Shown one piece after another: positions 27,369 to 35,687 of a stretch of 64,000 bases of DNA; the first letter of the stretch is position 1, and every line of letters begins with the position of its first letter. The notes beneath the pieces are model-generated. The model was not told the origin of the DNA. It saw only the letters and a list, made by a program, of their open reading frames with translations, and did not search any database. Location: contig JACKCH010000013.1 of NCBI GenBank assembly GCA_020634115.1, positions 62,001 through 126,000 on the forward strand, in the 5' to 3' direction. Position numbers and translations under genes: made by a program. This stretch comes from Anaerolineaceae bacterium. Its GTDB lineage: Bacteria > Chloroflexota > Anaerolineae > Aggregatilineales > Phototrophicaceae.

Positions 27369-28724
27369 TCAAACCCGCTTGAATACTAGGACATTCTCCT
27401 CTGGATAAACCTCTACATCACTATTCGCAGTCGAAGAAAATTTTCCCGTTTCTCGATCCCTTGTACTGACTAGAACACGACCAGGAACTTTGCGATTGAT
27501 CTTCTCCTGCAATGCGAAACCAGCACTACTGGACATCTCGCAGAGCGCCTGTGTGGTAGGGATATCAACATCTCTTTTACGAGAGTCGCCAATGATAAGA
27601 ACCAGCTGCTTTCCCGTCGGAACAATTCGTGTCATCTCACAAATCGCACGATTCATATCAATAAAATACCGATGTAAGGCTCGTGCCTCTCGTATAATGT
27701 CTGTTTTTTTAGTAGGTCGTTGATTTGCGAGGTGTAGAAGTTCTCTCAAGGTAGTATCGGCACTTTCTGAACCTGTATGCGGAAACACACCTTTGTTCAA
27801 AGTACCGGACGAAACATTTTTTGATCCGATCCAGTTTTGTTTGGCTTCAACTGCTGAGATAATGCCAAATTTTTCGAACCATAGCTGAGTCAACTGATGA
27901 AGTTCGCTATATTCATAGCAGGTGGCATATGGTGGGCTTGTCACAAGTAGATCAACTTGGGGTGTCTCAGTATCAAGTGAACGAGCATCTTGTTGTAAGA
28001 TGCGAATCTGCTCTCCCGCCTGTTGAGGATTGATACCATTAGTCAGTAGGTCTTCCCAATAAAGTTTGTTACGTTTCATCATATCACGGACTTGTTTGAG
28101 AAATTCGTCAACCGGATCTGCCAGAGTTTTTTTCAAATCCTTTTGCGCTTTGGTGCTTCCGCTTAACCAGATAGAACAACGCTTGAGAATATTGGAAAAT
28201 GCACACAACATAAAAATTCTATGTTGTTCAATAGGAACAGAAAGGATAGCTTTCAGTATAGCGGTTAGTGCTTGGCGCTGGGATTCAGGAAACCAATACT
28301 GAAGACGTTCCTCTGGGAGCGCATAGCTTATATTGATGGAAAGAATGGCTTCTTTATCTTTGTCGGTCAGCGGATTACGCCCCAAGGGCGCAATTTGGGA
28401 GATAATTCGAGAGACATCTTTCCAAGTTTCGTTGAGAATACTAGGGTCAATTGGAAAGCACTTAGCCCGGCTGATTAAGCAGGCGACCGGGTTAATGTCA
28501 GAACCATAAAATTGGCGCCCCGTACGAATAGCCTCAACCCCTGTTGTTCCTGACCCCAAAAAAATATCACCAATAACCTCACCCGGTAGCGAAAATTCAT
28601 CAATAATTCGTCTAACAAGATGCGGGATAAACTTCGCAGGGTAACGATGGTAACCATGCGGTCCCCATAGAGTTTCTTTTCTACTGAGTTCAGCAAAAGA
28701 CCAGTCTTTGTTTCTGTAGCTCAT
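27369..28724 (-). CDS. DNA methyltransferase, N4-cytosine/N6-adenine type
   Basis: About 451 residues. An AdoMet-binding motif I GDIFLGSGTTGVEA lies near the N-terminus after the HRYPAKFIPHLV segment typical of this group, and catalytic motif IV is VTSPPYATC (SPPY, more usual for N4-cytosine enzymes). The order motif I before motif IV suggests class gamma- or beta-like arrangement. ATG 28724 is preferred because GGAG lies 5-6 bp upstream; ATG 28742 is also in frame. No restriction endonuclease is adjacent, so it may mark self DNA for the neighbouring nuclease genes or protect the element during transfer. Confidence 0.85.
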   Translation of the reverse strand: MSYRNKDWSFAELSRKETLWGPHGYHRYPAKFIPHLVRRIIDEFSLPGEVIGDIFLGSGTTGVEAIRTGRQFYGSDINPVACLISRAKCFPIDPSILNETWKDVSRIISQIAPLGRNPLTDKDKEAILSINISYALPEERLQYWFPESQRQALTAILKAILSVPIEQHRIFMLCAFSNILKRCSIWLSGSTKAQKDLKKTLADPVDEFLKQVRDMMKRNKLYWEDLLTNGINPQQAGEQIRILQQDARSLDTETPQVDLLVTSPPYATCYEYSELHQLTQLWFEKFGIISAVEAKQNWIGSKNVSSGTLNKGVFPHTGSESADTTLRELLHLANQRPTKKTDIIREARALHRYFIDMNRAICEMTRIVPTGKQLVLIIGDSRKRDVDIPTTQALCEMSSSAGFALQEKINRKVPGRVLVSTRDRETGKFSSTANSDVEVYPEENVLVFKRV

Positions 28725-28836
28725 AGCACTCCGATAATTCATTTAGGTACCGACAGATATATAGGGTAGAGTAAAATCCACCTTCATTCTGGCATGTTTC
28801 TCTCATAATCACAACAATGACTCTAGATTACAATGT

Positions 28837-29090
28837 GACACCGCCGTCACCGTTGTCTCCGCTACGGAATGGCAGATTTTGTATACTACGGTGAGACCCA
28901 TAGCATTTCTGTGAAAATCTGTCGCGATTCGAGGAGGTCGAGCGGTGCTGGCGGTGACAGCGGTGCCATACGACCTTACAATCAGGCCAGAGTCACCGCT
29001 GTCACCGCTGTCTCCGCATACAAACATACTGCTTTGCGGCATGTTACAAGAGGCTGTCACCGTCGTCACCGCTGTCACCGTTGAAAACTG
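28837..29090. repeat. GTCACCG iteron-like repeats with a 14-bp inverted repeat
   Basis: Clusters of a 9-bp unit close to GTCACCGCT occur near 28850, 28992-29013 and 29055-29082, and in opposite orientation at 28951-28965. CGGTGACAGCGGTG (28952-28965) and CACCGCTGTCACCG (28994-29007) form a perfect 14-bp inverted repeat with a 28-bp spacer. The array overlaps the 3' end of the primase gene (coding its GDSGDDGDS tail) and the gap to the methyltransferase. Iterons next to a plasmid-type replication gene are often the origin. Confidence 0.6.
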
Positions 29091-31989
29091 CCGCTTTCAG
29101 GCGCCAGACGCGCACGCGCCGTCCCCGTACCCGTAGTTGTACCGTCAAATGACTGGCGCTGCTCCCCGGCACCAGCCAGCCTTCCTCCCGAAGCTGGCTG
29201 CCAATCGCCGCCGCAGAGAACTTCAGCGGGCGGATCCGCACCGCTTCCCGGTAGGCGATCTCCGGCAGCAGGTAAATGTAGCTGTCCTCTTCGTAGCCGA
29301 TAATCGTTACCCCCGGTCGCGGCTCATCCGGGTGGCGCGAGGGCGTGATGACCGCTTCGCCGCTGGCGAGCAGTTCGTTCAGCGCCTGGATGAAGCCATC
29401 GCCGGCGCGTTCCCCCTGCACCCGCCCCACTGTCTCGAAAATCGTGTCCTGCCAGGCTGGCAGCAGGTAGTCTTCGTCCATCTCAGCGAAGAAGTCCGCC
29501 AGAAGCTGGTAGACCGTGACCAGCACCGCCCAATTGCCGATCATGCGTCCGGTATTGGCCTGTCGCCCCAGTTTCGCCGTCAGCTTCTGCCGGTAACCTG
29601 CCGCATTCTGCTCAAAGCGGCTGGCGAGTTCAGTGGTGAGTGTTCCCGCATCGGCGCGGGCGGCCAGCCAACGGAGGAAACAGGCCGTGAATGCCGGGAG
29701 GTCATCCCGCACCAACTCCGCGCTGACCAATGCCCGGCCGCCCGGATCGCGGCTCTCCCAGGGCGGAATCTCCAGCACCAGCATCCGCGACAACACCGAT
29801 GCTTCGCCTTCAATGGTCGTCTCGCCGGTGGACAAGAGCAGCCCGCGACAGGGACGATCGTGGCGAAGTTTCGCCTCGCGGGTCAACCTGCCGCGCCCCA
29901 TCCCCCGCGAGTAGCTTTGCAGGAAGCGGGTGAAGGTGCGCTCGTCGGCGTAGCACTGCTTGTAGTCGTCCACCCAGAACAGGGCATCGGCCAGGGCATA
30001 ACCCAGAACTTCGACGGTGTTGACAGTATCACCCCACTGCCCCGGCGGCGTGTCGCGGGTGAAAGGGCCGTAGAAACCGGCCATCAGCGAGGCGATCTCG
30101 CTCTTACCGCTGCCGGTTGTCCCGGAGAGATGCAGAGCGGGTTTGGGCGCCGCCGGTGGAAAGAACCGCTGGAGGAGCGGCAGCAGGGCGAAGCTGACCA
30201 GGGCGGCGGCATATTCCGGCGGGAACACCGCGACCGCTGCCTCAAATGCGGCCAGCCCTTTTCCCCAGTCGGGCGCGACCAGCCGGTAGTCGCGCAGCCG
30301 CGCTTCGAGTTCGACTTCAGGCAACGATTCGAGTGATCCTTCAGTGTTGACACTCATGCCGGGCGAAACGTAGACCCACTTGCCATCGAGCTGCGTCCAG
30401 CCCATGAAACCGTAGGTGCGGCACTGATCCGGGTCGCCGGAGAGTTTGAGGATAGCGCTGACCAGGTGTTTGTTCATCCCGGCACGAACGGCGTAGATGC
30501 CACCCGCTTTCCCGGCGATGAAACGCTGCAAGGCATTGGCATCGCCGAAATACTCACTGGGGACATCAAGCGTGGTGGTCTTGCTGTCGGACGCCAGCCG
30601 CAGCCGCATGATGTGTTCGGCTTCGTCTGTATCGGTGCTGCGGGTGATCCACTCCAGCACCTGGCCGGTCCAGTCGGCCACGACCTGACGGCGCGTGCCG
30701 CGGGTAGTCTGGCGCTCGTAGACCATGCAGCCGTCGAGGGCAAGATATTGTTCCGTATTCGGCGGTTCAGATGCTTTCGCTTCCCGTTCGCGGTCGCGCC
30801 GGGCTTCCTTGTAGAGGCGGTCGAGATCCGCCAGGCGGAAGTCCTCGCCGCAGATCGTCTTGAGCCGCTTGCGCTCCGCCGCCCACTGCACAGGGTCAAG
30901 CGCCGCGCAGGCTGTGACCACTGCCGCGATCTGTTCGGCTGATGGCTGCTCATGATTGACTTCCTCACGGTGAAACCGGCTGACCAGGTCGTCCACCTGC
31001 GTTTTCGGAGATGGCGGAGCTTGAGGGATCGGTTCACGCGGCGGGCGGCTGAAAGCGCTGGCAATGGTAGCGCGAGCTTCCTTTTCGCGTCCTATAGGGT
31101 TTTCTGAACCGTTCCCGTCTGCCAGGTAACGCGATGTGAGTTCGCCCTCGGCGTCACGCTGGCTGTAGCCAGCATCGCGGAGCTGGCAAGCGGCGGCGAA
31201 GAGTTCCTGATTGCGCTGCTCGAGCGGCGCACCGGATGTGAGATACGCCTCCGTTCGCGGCGGTAAGTGGCGATGCCCGTTCCCGTTGAGGGTGATGACC
31301 TCCAGCTTACCAATCCGTTCCGGCTTCGGCGGCCTTACGTCCAGCCAGTCGAAATCGCTTAGCGGATAGCGGCGGTCAGGTTGCCACGCAATGACCTGCA
31401 CCAGTGTGTTGTTTCGACTGGGCTTGGTATTGGTGCTGCCGGGCAGGCGCATGACGGATGCCACCGACTTGACATACCCCGGATCGCCGTCCAACGCGCT
31501 GAACAGGCCGTGTAAGACGCGGGCGATCCGCTGCCGGTCATCCTCGTTTTGCAGGGTGAATGGTGTGTCCAGCAGCCAGTAGGCGTGCCAGCCGCCCCCG
31601 CTGTTTACAATAGCCGAGGGCGGCAAGACAAAGTCATCCAGCGCCGCCAGCCCGATTTTGCGTCTCTCAGGGTCATCATCGCAGTCGATGTCGACCCACA
31701 GCGCCGGGACTAGCTCCGCAGACTCGGCTTTGCCCTGCTTCGTCTGCCGCAGGCAGGGCGCGTAGTACACGCCATACCCCTCGTTGTTGAGTTTCTCTGC
31801 CTGCTTCAATACAGCTTCGTGCTGCTTCGCATCCCCGATACCCGTCCAAAGTGTGCGCACTTCGCCCGTTTCCGGGTGGATGCAGCGCAGTTCCAGGTAC
31901 AGCCCTTCCGGTGGTTGGAGATACAAGGTATCCAGGAATTCGGCCTGGGTGATAATTCGCGTGTTGTGAGTTGCCGTATTCTGTGTCAT
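29044..31989 (-). CDS. Plasmid-type primase-polymerase fused to an SF3/DUF927-like helicase
   Basis: 981 residues. The N-terminal archaeo-eukaryotic primase domain has LWVDIDCDDD (metal-binding DxD), the SGGGWHAYWLL motif and RLPGSTNTK. After a charged linker, an ATPase follows with Walker A SGTTGSGKSEIA (about residue 625) and Walker B LFWVDDYK, and a winged-helix-like C-terminus. Such fusions start replication of plasmids and integrative elements. The repetitive GDSGDDGDS C-terminus is encoded by the iteron array. With the partition genes it argues that element B replicates when excised. The ribosome site is weak (AGAAAGTG). Confidence 0.88.
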   Translation of the reverse strand: MTQNTATHNTRIITQAEFLDTLYLQPPEGLYLELRCIHPETGEVRTLWTGIGDAKQHEAVLKQAEKLNNEGYGVYYAPCLRQTKQGKAESAELVPALWVDIDCDDDPERRKIGLAALDDFVLPPSAIVNSGGGWHAYWLLDTPFTLQNEDDRQRIARVLHGLFSALDGDPGYVKSVASVMRLPGSTNTKPSRNNTLVQVIAWQPDRRYPLSDFDWLDVRPPKPERIGKLEVITLNGNGHRHLPPRTEAYLTSGAPLEQRNQELFAAACQLRDAGYSQRDAEGELTSRYLADGNGSENPIGREKEARATIASAFSRPPREPIPQAPPSPKTQVDDLVSRFHREEVNHEQPSAEQIAAVVTACAALDPVQWAAERKRLKTICGEDFRLADLDRLYKEARRDREREAKASEPPNTEQYLALDGCMVYERQTTRGTRRQVVADWTGQVLEWITRSTDTDEAEHIMRLRLASDSKTTTLDVPSEYFGDANALQRFIAGKAGGIYAVRAGMNKHLVSAILKLSGDPDQCRTYGFMGWTQLDGKWVYVSPGMSVNTEGSLESLPEVELEARLRDYRLVAPDWGKGLAAFEAAVAVFPPEYAAALVSFALLPLLQRFFPPAAPKPALHLSGTTGSGKSEIASLMAGFYGPFTRDTPPGQWGDTVNTVEVLGYALADALFWVDDYKQCYADERTFTRFLQSYSRGMGRGRLTREAKLRHDRPCRGLLLSTGETTIEGEASVLSRMLVLEIPPWESRDPGGRALVSAELVRDDLPAFTACFLRWLAARADAGTLTTELASRFEQNAAGYRQKLTAKLGRQANTGRMIGNWAVLVTVYQLLADFFAEMDEDYLLPAWQDTIFETVGRVQGERAGDGFIQALNELLASGEAVITPSRHPDEPRPGVTIIGYEEDSYIYLLPEIAYREAVRIRPLKFSAAAIGSQLREEGWLVPGSSASHLTVQLRVRGRRVRVWRLKAAVFNGDSGDDGDSLL

Positions 31990-32077
31990 ACTGGAATCAC
32001 TTTCTATTGATGCCCACAGGGGTCAGAGGCGCGTGTCGTTGGTCGCGATGCGCTTCCGGCTCCTGTGTGCGTTTCGG

Positions 32078-33091
32078 TCAAAGGTCAAGATCGGGCGCAA
32101 TACCTGGTTCAGGTTGTTCATATCCCCCCATTTCAGCGATGAGCTGCTCGCGCTCCGTGTCGGTCAATCCGCCAACCAGGTCGGCCAGATCCCTGAGTTT
32201 GTCCATATCCCCCGCCATCTCCCTGGCGAAAGCATGGGCGAAGAACGCCGCCTGCTCCGGCGGCAGCCCGGCCAGCAGCGGACGGAACTCCAGCTTGAGA
32301 GCGTCCTCATCATCCTCGGTCGGGGCAGGATACCAGCAGTAGGTGCCGATGGCTGCCGTCGTGTCATCCGTCCGCCGCGTCCCACACCAGACCGGCCAGA
32401 CCTCGCCCGCATCATCGTGTATCCAGCCATGCGGTTCGCCGTTCACAATCCCTTGCTCCCGCTCGCGGACGGCCAGGAGGGCGTCTATACGCTGCTCCCA
32501 ATCCGGGCCGACATACCGCTCCATCTGGGTCGAGATCGCCCGCTCGGTCACGTCATGCAGCAGCTCGATATGGTTGACTTTCCGGTTACGGCTAAAAAAC
32601 AGTGGCACGCGCCCGCCATGTTCCTCGTCATACACCGTTCCCGGCAGCACGACGTGGGTGTGCGGGTCATGCAGCCCTGGCGCCTGTGGGTCGTCGGTCA
32701 ATCTGTGATGAAGCACGTATGAAAACTCCACGCCAGTATCTAACCCCCGTGCCTCGAAGAATTCATCCACCACCCCTTCGGTGAGTTCACCCACAAAGCG
32801 TTCGCGCTCCTCCGGCGCGACCAGCGCGATTAAATCCGGGTTGGGATTCACCACGAGCGAGAAAGCCAGCACATGGTCGCTTTTCAGGTCATCGCAGCGC
32901 TGGATGATGTCGCTCACCGAGCCGCCCATGCCGCAATCGACCCATCGTTCCCGCCCGGCGACATACCGCGCTTTTTCATCCCGGCTTTCGCGGTAGGTCA
33001 GGTAGCGTAAGAGGTTCTTGGACTGCCTGGCACCATCGGCTGACGGTTGCTTGTACTGCACGTTGGCGATGCACATCTGCTTGCGATCCAT
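32078..33091 (-). CDS. Relaxase of element B
   Basis: 337 residues. Relaxases nick oriT and pilot the strand through the secretion channel. A histidine metal motif HDPHTHVVLPG lies near residue 145, and an early YLTYRES could hold the catalytic tyrosine. The C-terminus is acidic and lacks a helicase. Butt-joined to the ribbon-helix-helix gene upstream (stop at 33092). The second relaxase at 45389-46063 shares the same motif layout (THVVLPGT) and is recognisably related. Confidence 0.8.
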   Translation of the reverse strand: MDRKQMCIANVQYKQPSADGARQSKNLLRYLTYRESRDEKARYVAGRERWVDCGMGGSVSDIIQRCDDLKSDHVLAFSLVVNPNPDLIALVAPEERERFVGELTEGVVDEFFEARGLDTGVEFSYVLHHRLTDDPQAPGLHDPHTHVVLPGTVYDEEHGGRVPLFFSRNRKVNHIELLHDVTERAISTQMERYVGPDWEQRIDALLAVREREQGIVNGEPHGWIHDDAGEVWPVWCGTRRTDDTTAAIGTYCWYPAPTEDDEDALKLEFRPLLAGLPPEQAAFFAHAFAREMAGDMDKLRDLADLVGGLTDTEREQLIAEMGGYEQPEPGIAPDLDL

Positions 33092-33394
33092 CTACCCCTC
33101 GCGTTTGCGCGTCACGCGCTCAATGAAGCCGCCCAGCATGGCGGTCAGCGCCTCGACTTTGGCGTCGAGCGCGTCCACCTTGCCCTCGATGCCTTTGGCA
33201 ATCGCCCGGCGCGATCCGGGCAAATCTTCCTGGGATGCCAGATACAGATTGACTGCATCGCGCAGCAGGTCGTTCTTGCTGATGAAGCGTCCCACGCGGC
33301 TGCGAACATTGCGCAGTTCCTCCAGCCGCCGCATCTGATCCGGCGTCAGGTTGACGGTCATCCGTTCGCTGTACGGGTTCGGTTTCTTTTTCAT
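33092..33394 (-). CDS. Ribbon-helix-helix mobilisation accessory protein (MobC-like), element B
   Basis: 100 residues: MTVNLTPDQMRRLEELRNVRS...NDLLRDAVNLYLASQED is a ribbon-helix-helix domain and the C-terminal half a coiled coil (VDALDAKVEALTAMLGGF). Such proteins bind oriT and help the relaxase. It sits immediately before the relaxase gene and overlaps the HU-like gene by 4 bp, so the three are one relaxosome operon reading away from the inverted-repeat region at 33771-33850. Confidence 0.78.
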   Translation of the reverse strand: MKKKPNPYSERMTVNLTPDQMRRLEELRNVRSRVGRFISKNDLLRDAVNLYLASQEDLPGSRRAIAKGIEGKVDALDAKVEALTAMLGGFIERVTRKREG

Positions 33395-33720
33395 TCGGTC
33401 TCCTCTTCCTCTATAGAGCCTTCAGCAATTGCCTGGCGGAACTTCGCCGTTGGGCGGAAGCGCACATAGATGCGCTGGAACGTTTCTGGGGCTTGTGCGC
33501 CATACTGTTTCTCCAAGCGCCGTCTGATAGCGCCCGCGCTGCGGAGGGTTTGCACCTCGACGACCAGCTTGCCCAGGTCGGCGACCGTGACTGTATGACC
33601 GGGCCGCGCCAGTTCTGTGAGCCAAAGTTCGGCCATGACTTCCAGCACCTCGGCCACATCACGCCGTTTCAAGCGTGGCAGCCGTTTGCTGATTTCGGCA
33701 ACTGTCTGACGATAGTTCAT
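33391..33720 (-). CDS. HU/IHF-like DNA-bending protein, element B
   Basis: 109 residues from ATG 33720 (GAGGAG upstream). The pattern VAEISKRLPRLKRRDVAEVLEVMAELWLTELARPGHTVTVADLGKLVVEVQ matches the HU dimerisation helices and first strand. The C-terminus is longer and arginine-rich and then acidic (EGSIEEEETE). Probably bends DNA at oriT or the origin. First gene of the relaxosome operon. A functional counterpart exists in element A (44417-44713). Confidence 0.72.
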   Translation of the reverse strand: MNYRQTVAEISKRLPRLKRRDVAEVLEVMAELWLTELARPGHTVTVADLGKLVVEVQTLRSAGAIRRRLEKQYGAQAPETFQRIYVRFRPTAKFRQAIAEGSIEEEETE

Positions 33721-33770
33721 CGGTTCTGTTCTCCTCGTTTTGCTGCGGAACGAACGTGATGCAGGTTGGC

Positions 33771-33850
33771 AACGCACACCGCCAGGGTGTGCGTTCGGTG
33801 GGCGTGACCCATCGCGCCCACCGGTGCGGCGGCATCCCTGCACCGCCGCA
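33771..33850. other. oriT: Candidate oriT: three consecutive perfect inverted repeats
   Basis: Within 80 bp: AACGCACACC/GGTGTGCGTT (33771-33780, 33786-33795, loop 5); CGGTGGGCG/CGCCCACCG (33796-33804, 33815-33823, loop 10); TGCGGCGG/CCGCCGCA (33825-33832, 33843-33850, loop 10). This is the only part of the 350-bp gene-free region 33721-34069 with such structure, and it lies directly upstream of the relaxosome operon, where oriT is usually found. The nick site cannot be told from the sequence. Confidence 0.6.
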
Positions 33851-34069
33851 TATGTGCAGGGGCGGCAGCCGCCTGCACCAGCCCCCACGGCGCATGAGTG
33901 GCGAGCGCATTTAGCTCGCTGGCGACGGGTAGGATTTTCTCCCCTGAAATATCGAACCCATCTACCCGTCGCCCGAAGTCGCAGCGCCCCGACGCTGCGA
34001 CTCGCATGGCACCGCCATGCTTTGGTTTTGCGGTGGTCTGTCTTACATGGATGTTCATCGGTACTCTCC

Positions 34070-34486
34070 TCACCACTGAGTCTTCTTCATCCGGCTTTCG
34101 CGTCTTGCGGCATCTTCATCGGAAACATCTGCACCCTGTAAGACACCCTGTCCGGTGGGCGAACGACTGTTGGACTGCACACCACCATTGGCTGCCACCT
34201 GCTGGATGATCCGCTCGACATATCCCGGCAGGTCAAGCAGCGCCTCCCGGATCCAGGCGGCATCGTCACACACCTGGGTGAACCGTCCCGGATCGAACGG
34301 CTGCGGGATGTTCCTGGGCAGAATCGGACGGTAGCCACCGCCGTTGTGTTCGATGTAAGCCCGCATCATGTCCTTCATGACCGCGTTCCGGCTGCCACGC
34401 GGGATGCTGTTCCACCAGGCGATCAGGTCACTGTCCTCGCTGTAGGTCATTTTCACTGTCGCCGTCGCCCGTTTTCGCTGCGCCAT
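34070..34486 (-). CDS. ParR-like partner of the actin-like ATPase
   Basis: 138 residues from ATG 34486 (GGAGAGGAG upstream). The N-terminus ATATVKMTYSEDSDLIAWWNSIPRGSRNAVMKDMMRAYIEHN looks like a ribbon-helix-helix DNA-binding domain; the rest is low-complexity and polar. It lies 83 bp downstream of the ParM-like gene in the same orientation, the usual position of ParR, which binds the centromere and the filament tip. Called from position and fold pattern. Confidence 0.6.
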   Translation of the reverse strand: MAQRKRATATVKMTYSEDSDLIAWWNSIPRGSRNAVMKDMMRAYIEHNGGGYRPILPRNIPQPFDPGRFTQVCDDAAWIREALLDLPGYVERIIQQVAANGGVQSNSRSPTGQGVLQGADVSDEDAARRESRMKKTQW

Positions 34487-34569
34487 CGCTTCATCTCCTC
34501 TCCGGGGGTGTCCGAACCTGTCCGAATCCTGTCCGAACCAGGCCGACACCCCCATCTCGCATCAGATCG

Positions 34570-35622
34570 TCATGACTGCCGGGATACAAACCGGGCGTAA
34601 TTCAGATACCCGCGGGCGTTGGCGAGCTGCGCGTCTCCCACCAACTGCGTCTGTGGATACGCTTCGCGCACATCGGATACGACCAGGTCAGCACCGCCGC
34701 CTGACAGGTAAACCACATCCACCGTCGTCCCGCGCTGCCACTTCTCGCTCATCAGGTTGAGCGTCGCGCTGCGCAGCGGCGCCAGGGCTTCTTCGACAAT
34801 CGCGTGGTAATCCACCGGCTGGCCGTTGGCGTGGAAAATACCCGTCCGTAGGACTTCTTCGACGATCTTGAAGGGCATCTTCTCGCGGTAGTCCCGTTCG
34901 AGTGCTGCCGCGATGCGCTCCTGGGCCGTGTACACCCCGCTTTCAACACTGCCACTCTCGGCGTCCACAAACTCACCTTCGTCGTCTAACGCCAGGTCAA
35001 CGGTGTACGTCCCCACATCACACACCCCCGTCCGCCGGTAGGCGTGTCCCCGGTTGATCTCCCCGGTCTCGGTCAGTGTGTTGGCGTAGATCGTGCCGTA
35101 GGGCTGCGGCATGACCATCACTTCGGTGATGTTGGCGATCAGGTCGGCGGTGTCGGTTTTGATGAGGTGCTGGCCGATGAGCGATGTCTTCAGTTGGGCG
35201 GCGTCGCGCATATGGTCGGTCGGAAGTCCCGTGGCGAGTCGGATATGGACGATGTCGCGGTTCCACATGCCGGTCATCAGCTTGCCGATGGCGACTTTGG
35301 CGAGCCGCAGGCGAAAGGCATTCCCCATCGTGGACTCATTCGCTGTCCGCCCACGTAAGCGGAGTAATTCGCCGGGTGGGAGCTGCGCCAGCGCCAGGTC
35401 GCCGACGAACCAGTCGCCTTCGTCATCGGTCACCTGATCGCCGGGATGGCGACGGGCGATGTCATCCTGTTGGAACTTGATCTCACGGGCATGACCCATG
35501 ACTGACGGGAACATCACCACCTGGTCGGCGGTGACGGCCTTCACAACGCCGTAGCCGATGTCGAGACCCAGCGTGACGGTACTGCCGGGCAGGGCGGGTT
35601 TCTTCGAATTCTGCTTGCTCAT
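34570..35622 (-). CDS. ParM/Alp-type actin-like partition ATPase
   Basis: 350 residues with the actin-fold ATPase signatures: phosphate 1 LGLDIGYGVVKAV (near residue 18), phosphate 2 VCDVGTYTVDLAL (near residue 215) and adenosine motif VYLSGGGADLV (near residue 300). ParM-like filaments push plasmid copies apart. AAAGGAG lies upstream of the ATG. Next to a ParR-like gene it forms a type II partition system, unusual inside an integrated element and a sign that element B spends time as a plasmid. Confidence 0.85.
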   Translation of the reverse strand: MSKQNSKKPALPGSTVTLGLDIGYGVVKAVTADQVVMFPSVMGHAREIKFQQDDIARRHPGDQVTDDEGDWFVGDLALAQLPPGELLRLRGRTANESTMGNAFRLRLAKVAIGKLMTGMWNRDIVHIRLATGLPTDHMRDAAQLKTSLIGQHLIKTDTADLIANITEVMVMPQPYGTIYANTLTETGEINRGHAYRRTGVCDVGTYTVDLALDDEGEFVDAESGSVESGVYTAQERIAAALERDYREKMPFKIVEEVLRTGIFHANGQPVDYHAIVEEALAPLRSATLNLMSEKWQRGTTVDVVYLSGGGADLVVSDVREAYPQTQLVGDAQLANARGYLNYARFVSRQS

Positions 35623-35645
35623 GTCTGCTCTCCTTTGAGAAATAC

Positions 35646-35687
35646 AAAAAAGCCAGGTACCTACGCTTGTTTGCGTGGTTTGGCTTT
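35646..35687 (-). terminator. Terminator at the right end of element B
   Basis: AAAGCCA (35649-35655) pairs with TGGCTTT (35681-35687), with an inner ACGC/GCGT pairing; on the minus strand it ends in TTTTTT. In the integrated state no gene reads into it. In the circular form it lies exactly at the end of the recombinase gene, whose native stop is at 35661-35663, so it is that gene's terminator. Confidence 0.7.

Noticed and set aside
28809..29078. Minus-strand frame of about 89 codons rich in T, V and GDS
   Set aside because: It is made by the GTCACCG repeats, is low in complexity, and overlaps the primase stop.
28837..29090. CRISPR array
   Set aside because: Units are 9 bp with no unique spacers of 25-40 bp and no cas genes nearby.
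29137..30336. Long plus-strand open frame of about 400 codons
   Set aside because: Opposite-strand shadow of the primase-helicase gene, whose motifs are intact on the minus strand.
33717..34076. Minus-strand frame of about 119 codons in the oriT region
   Set aside because: It runs through three perfect inverted repeats, shows no coding pattern and overlaps the HU-like gene start.
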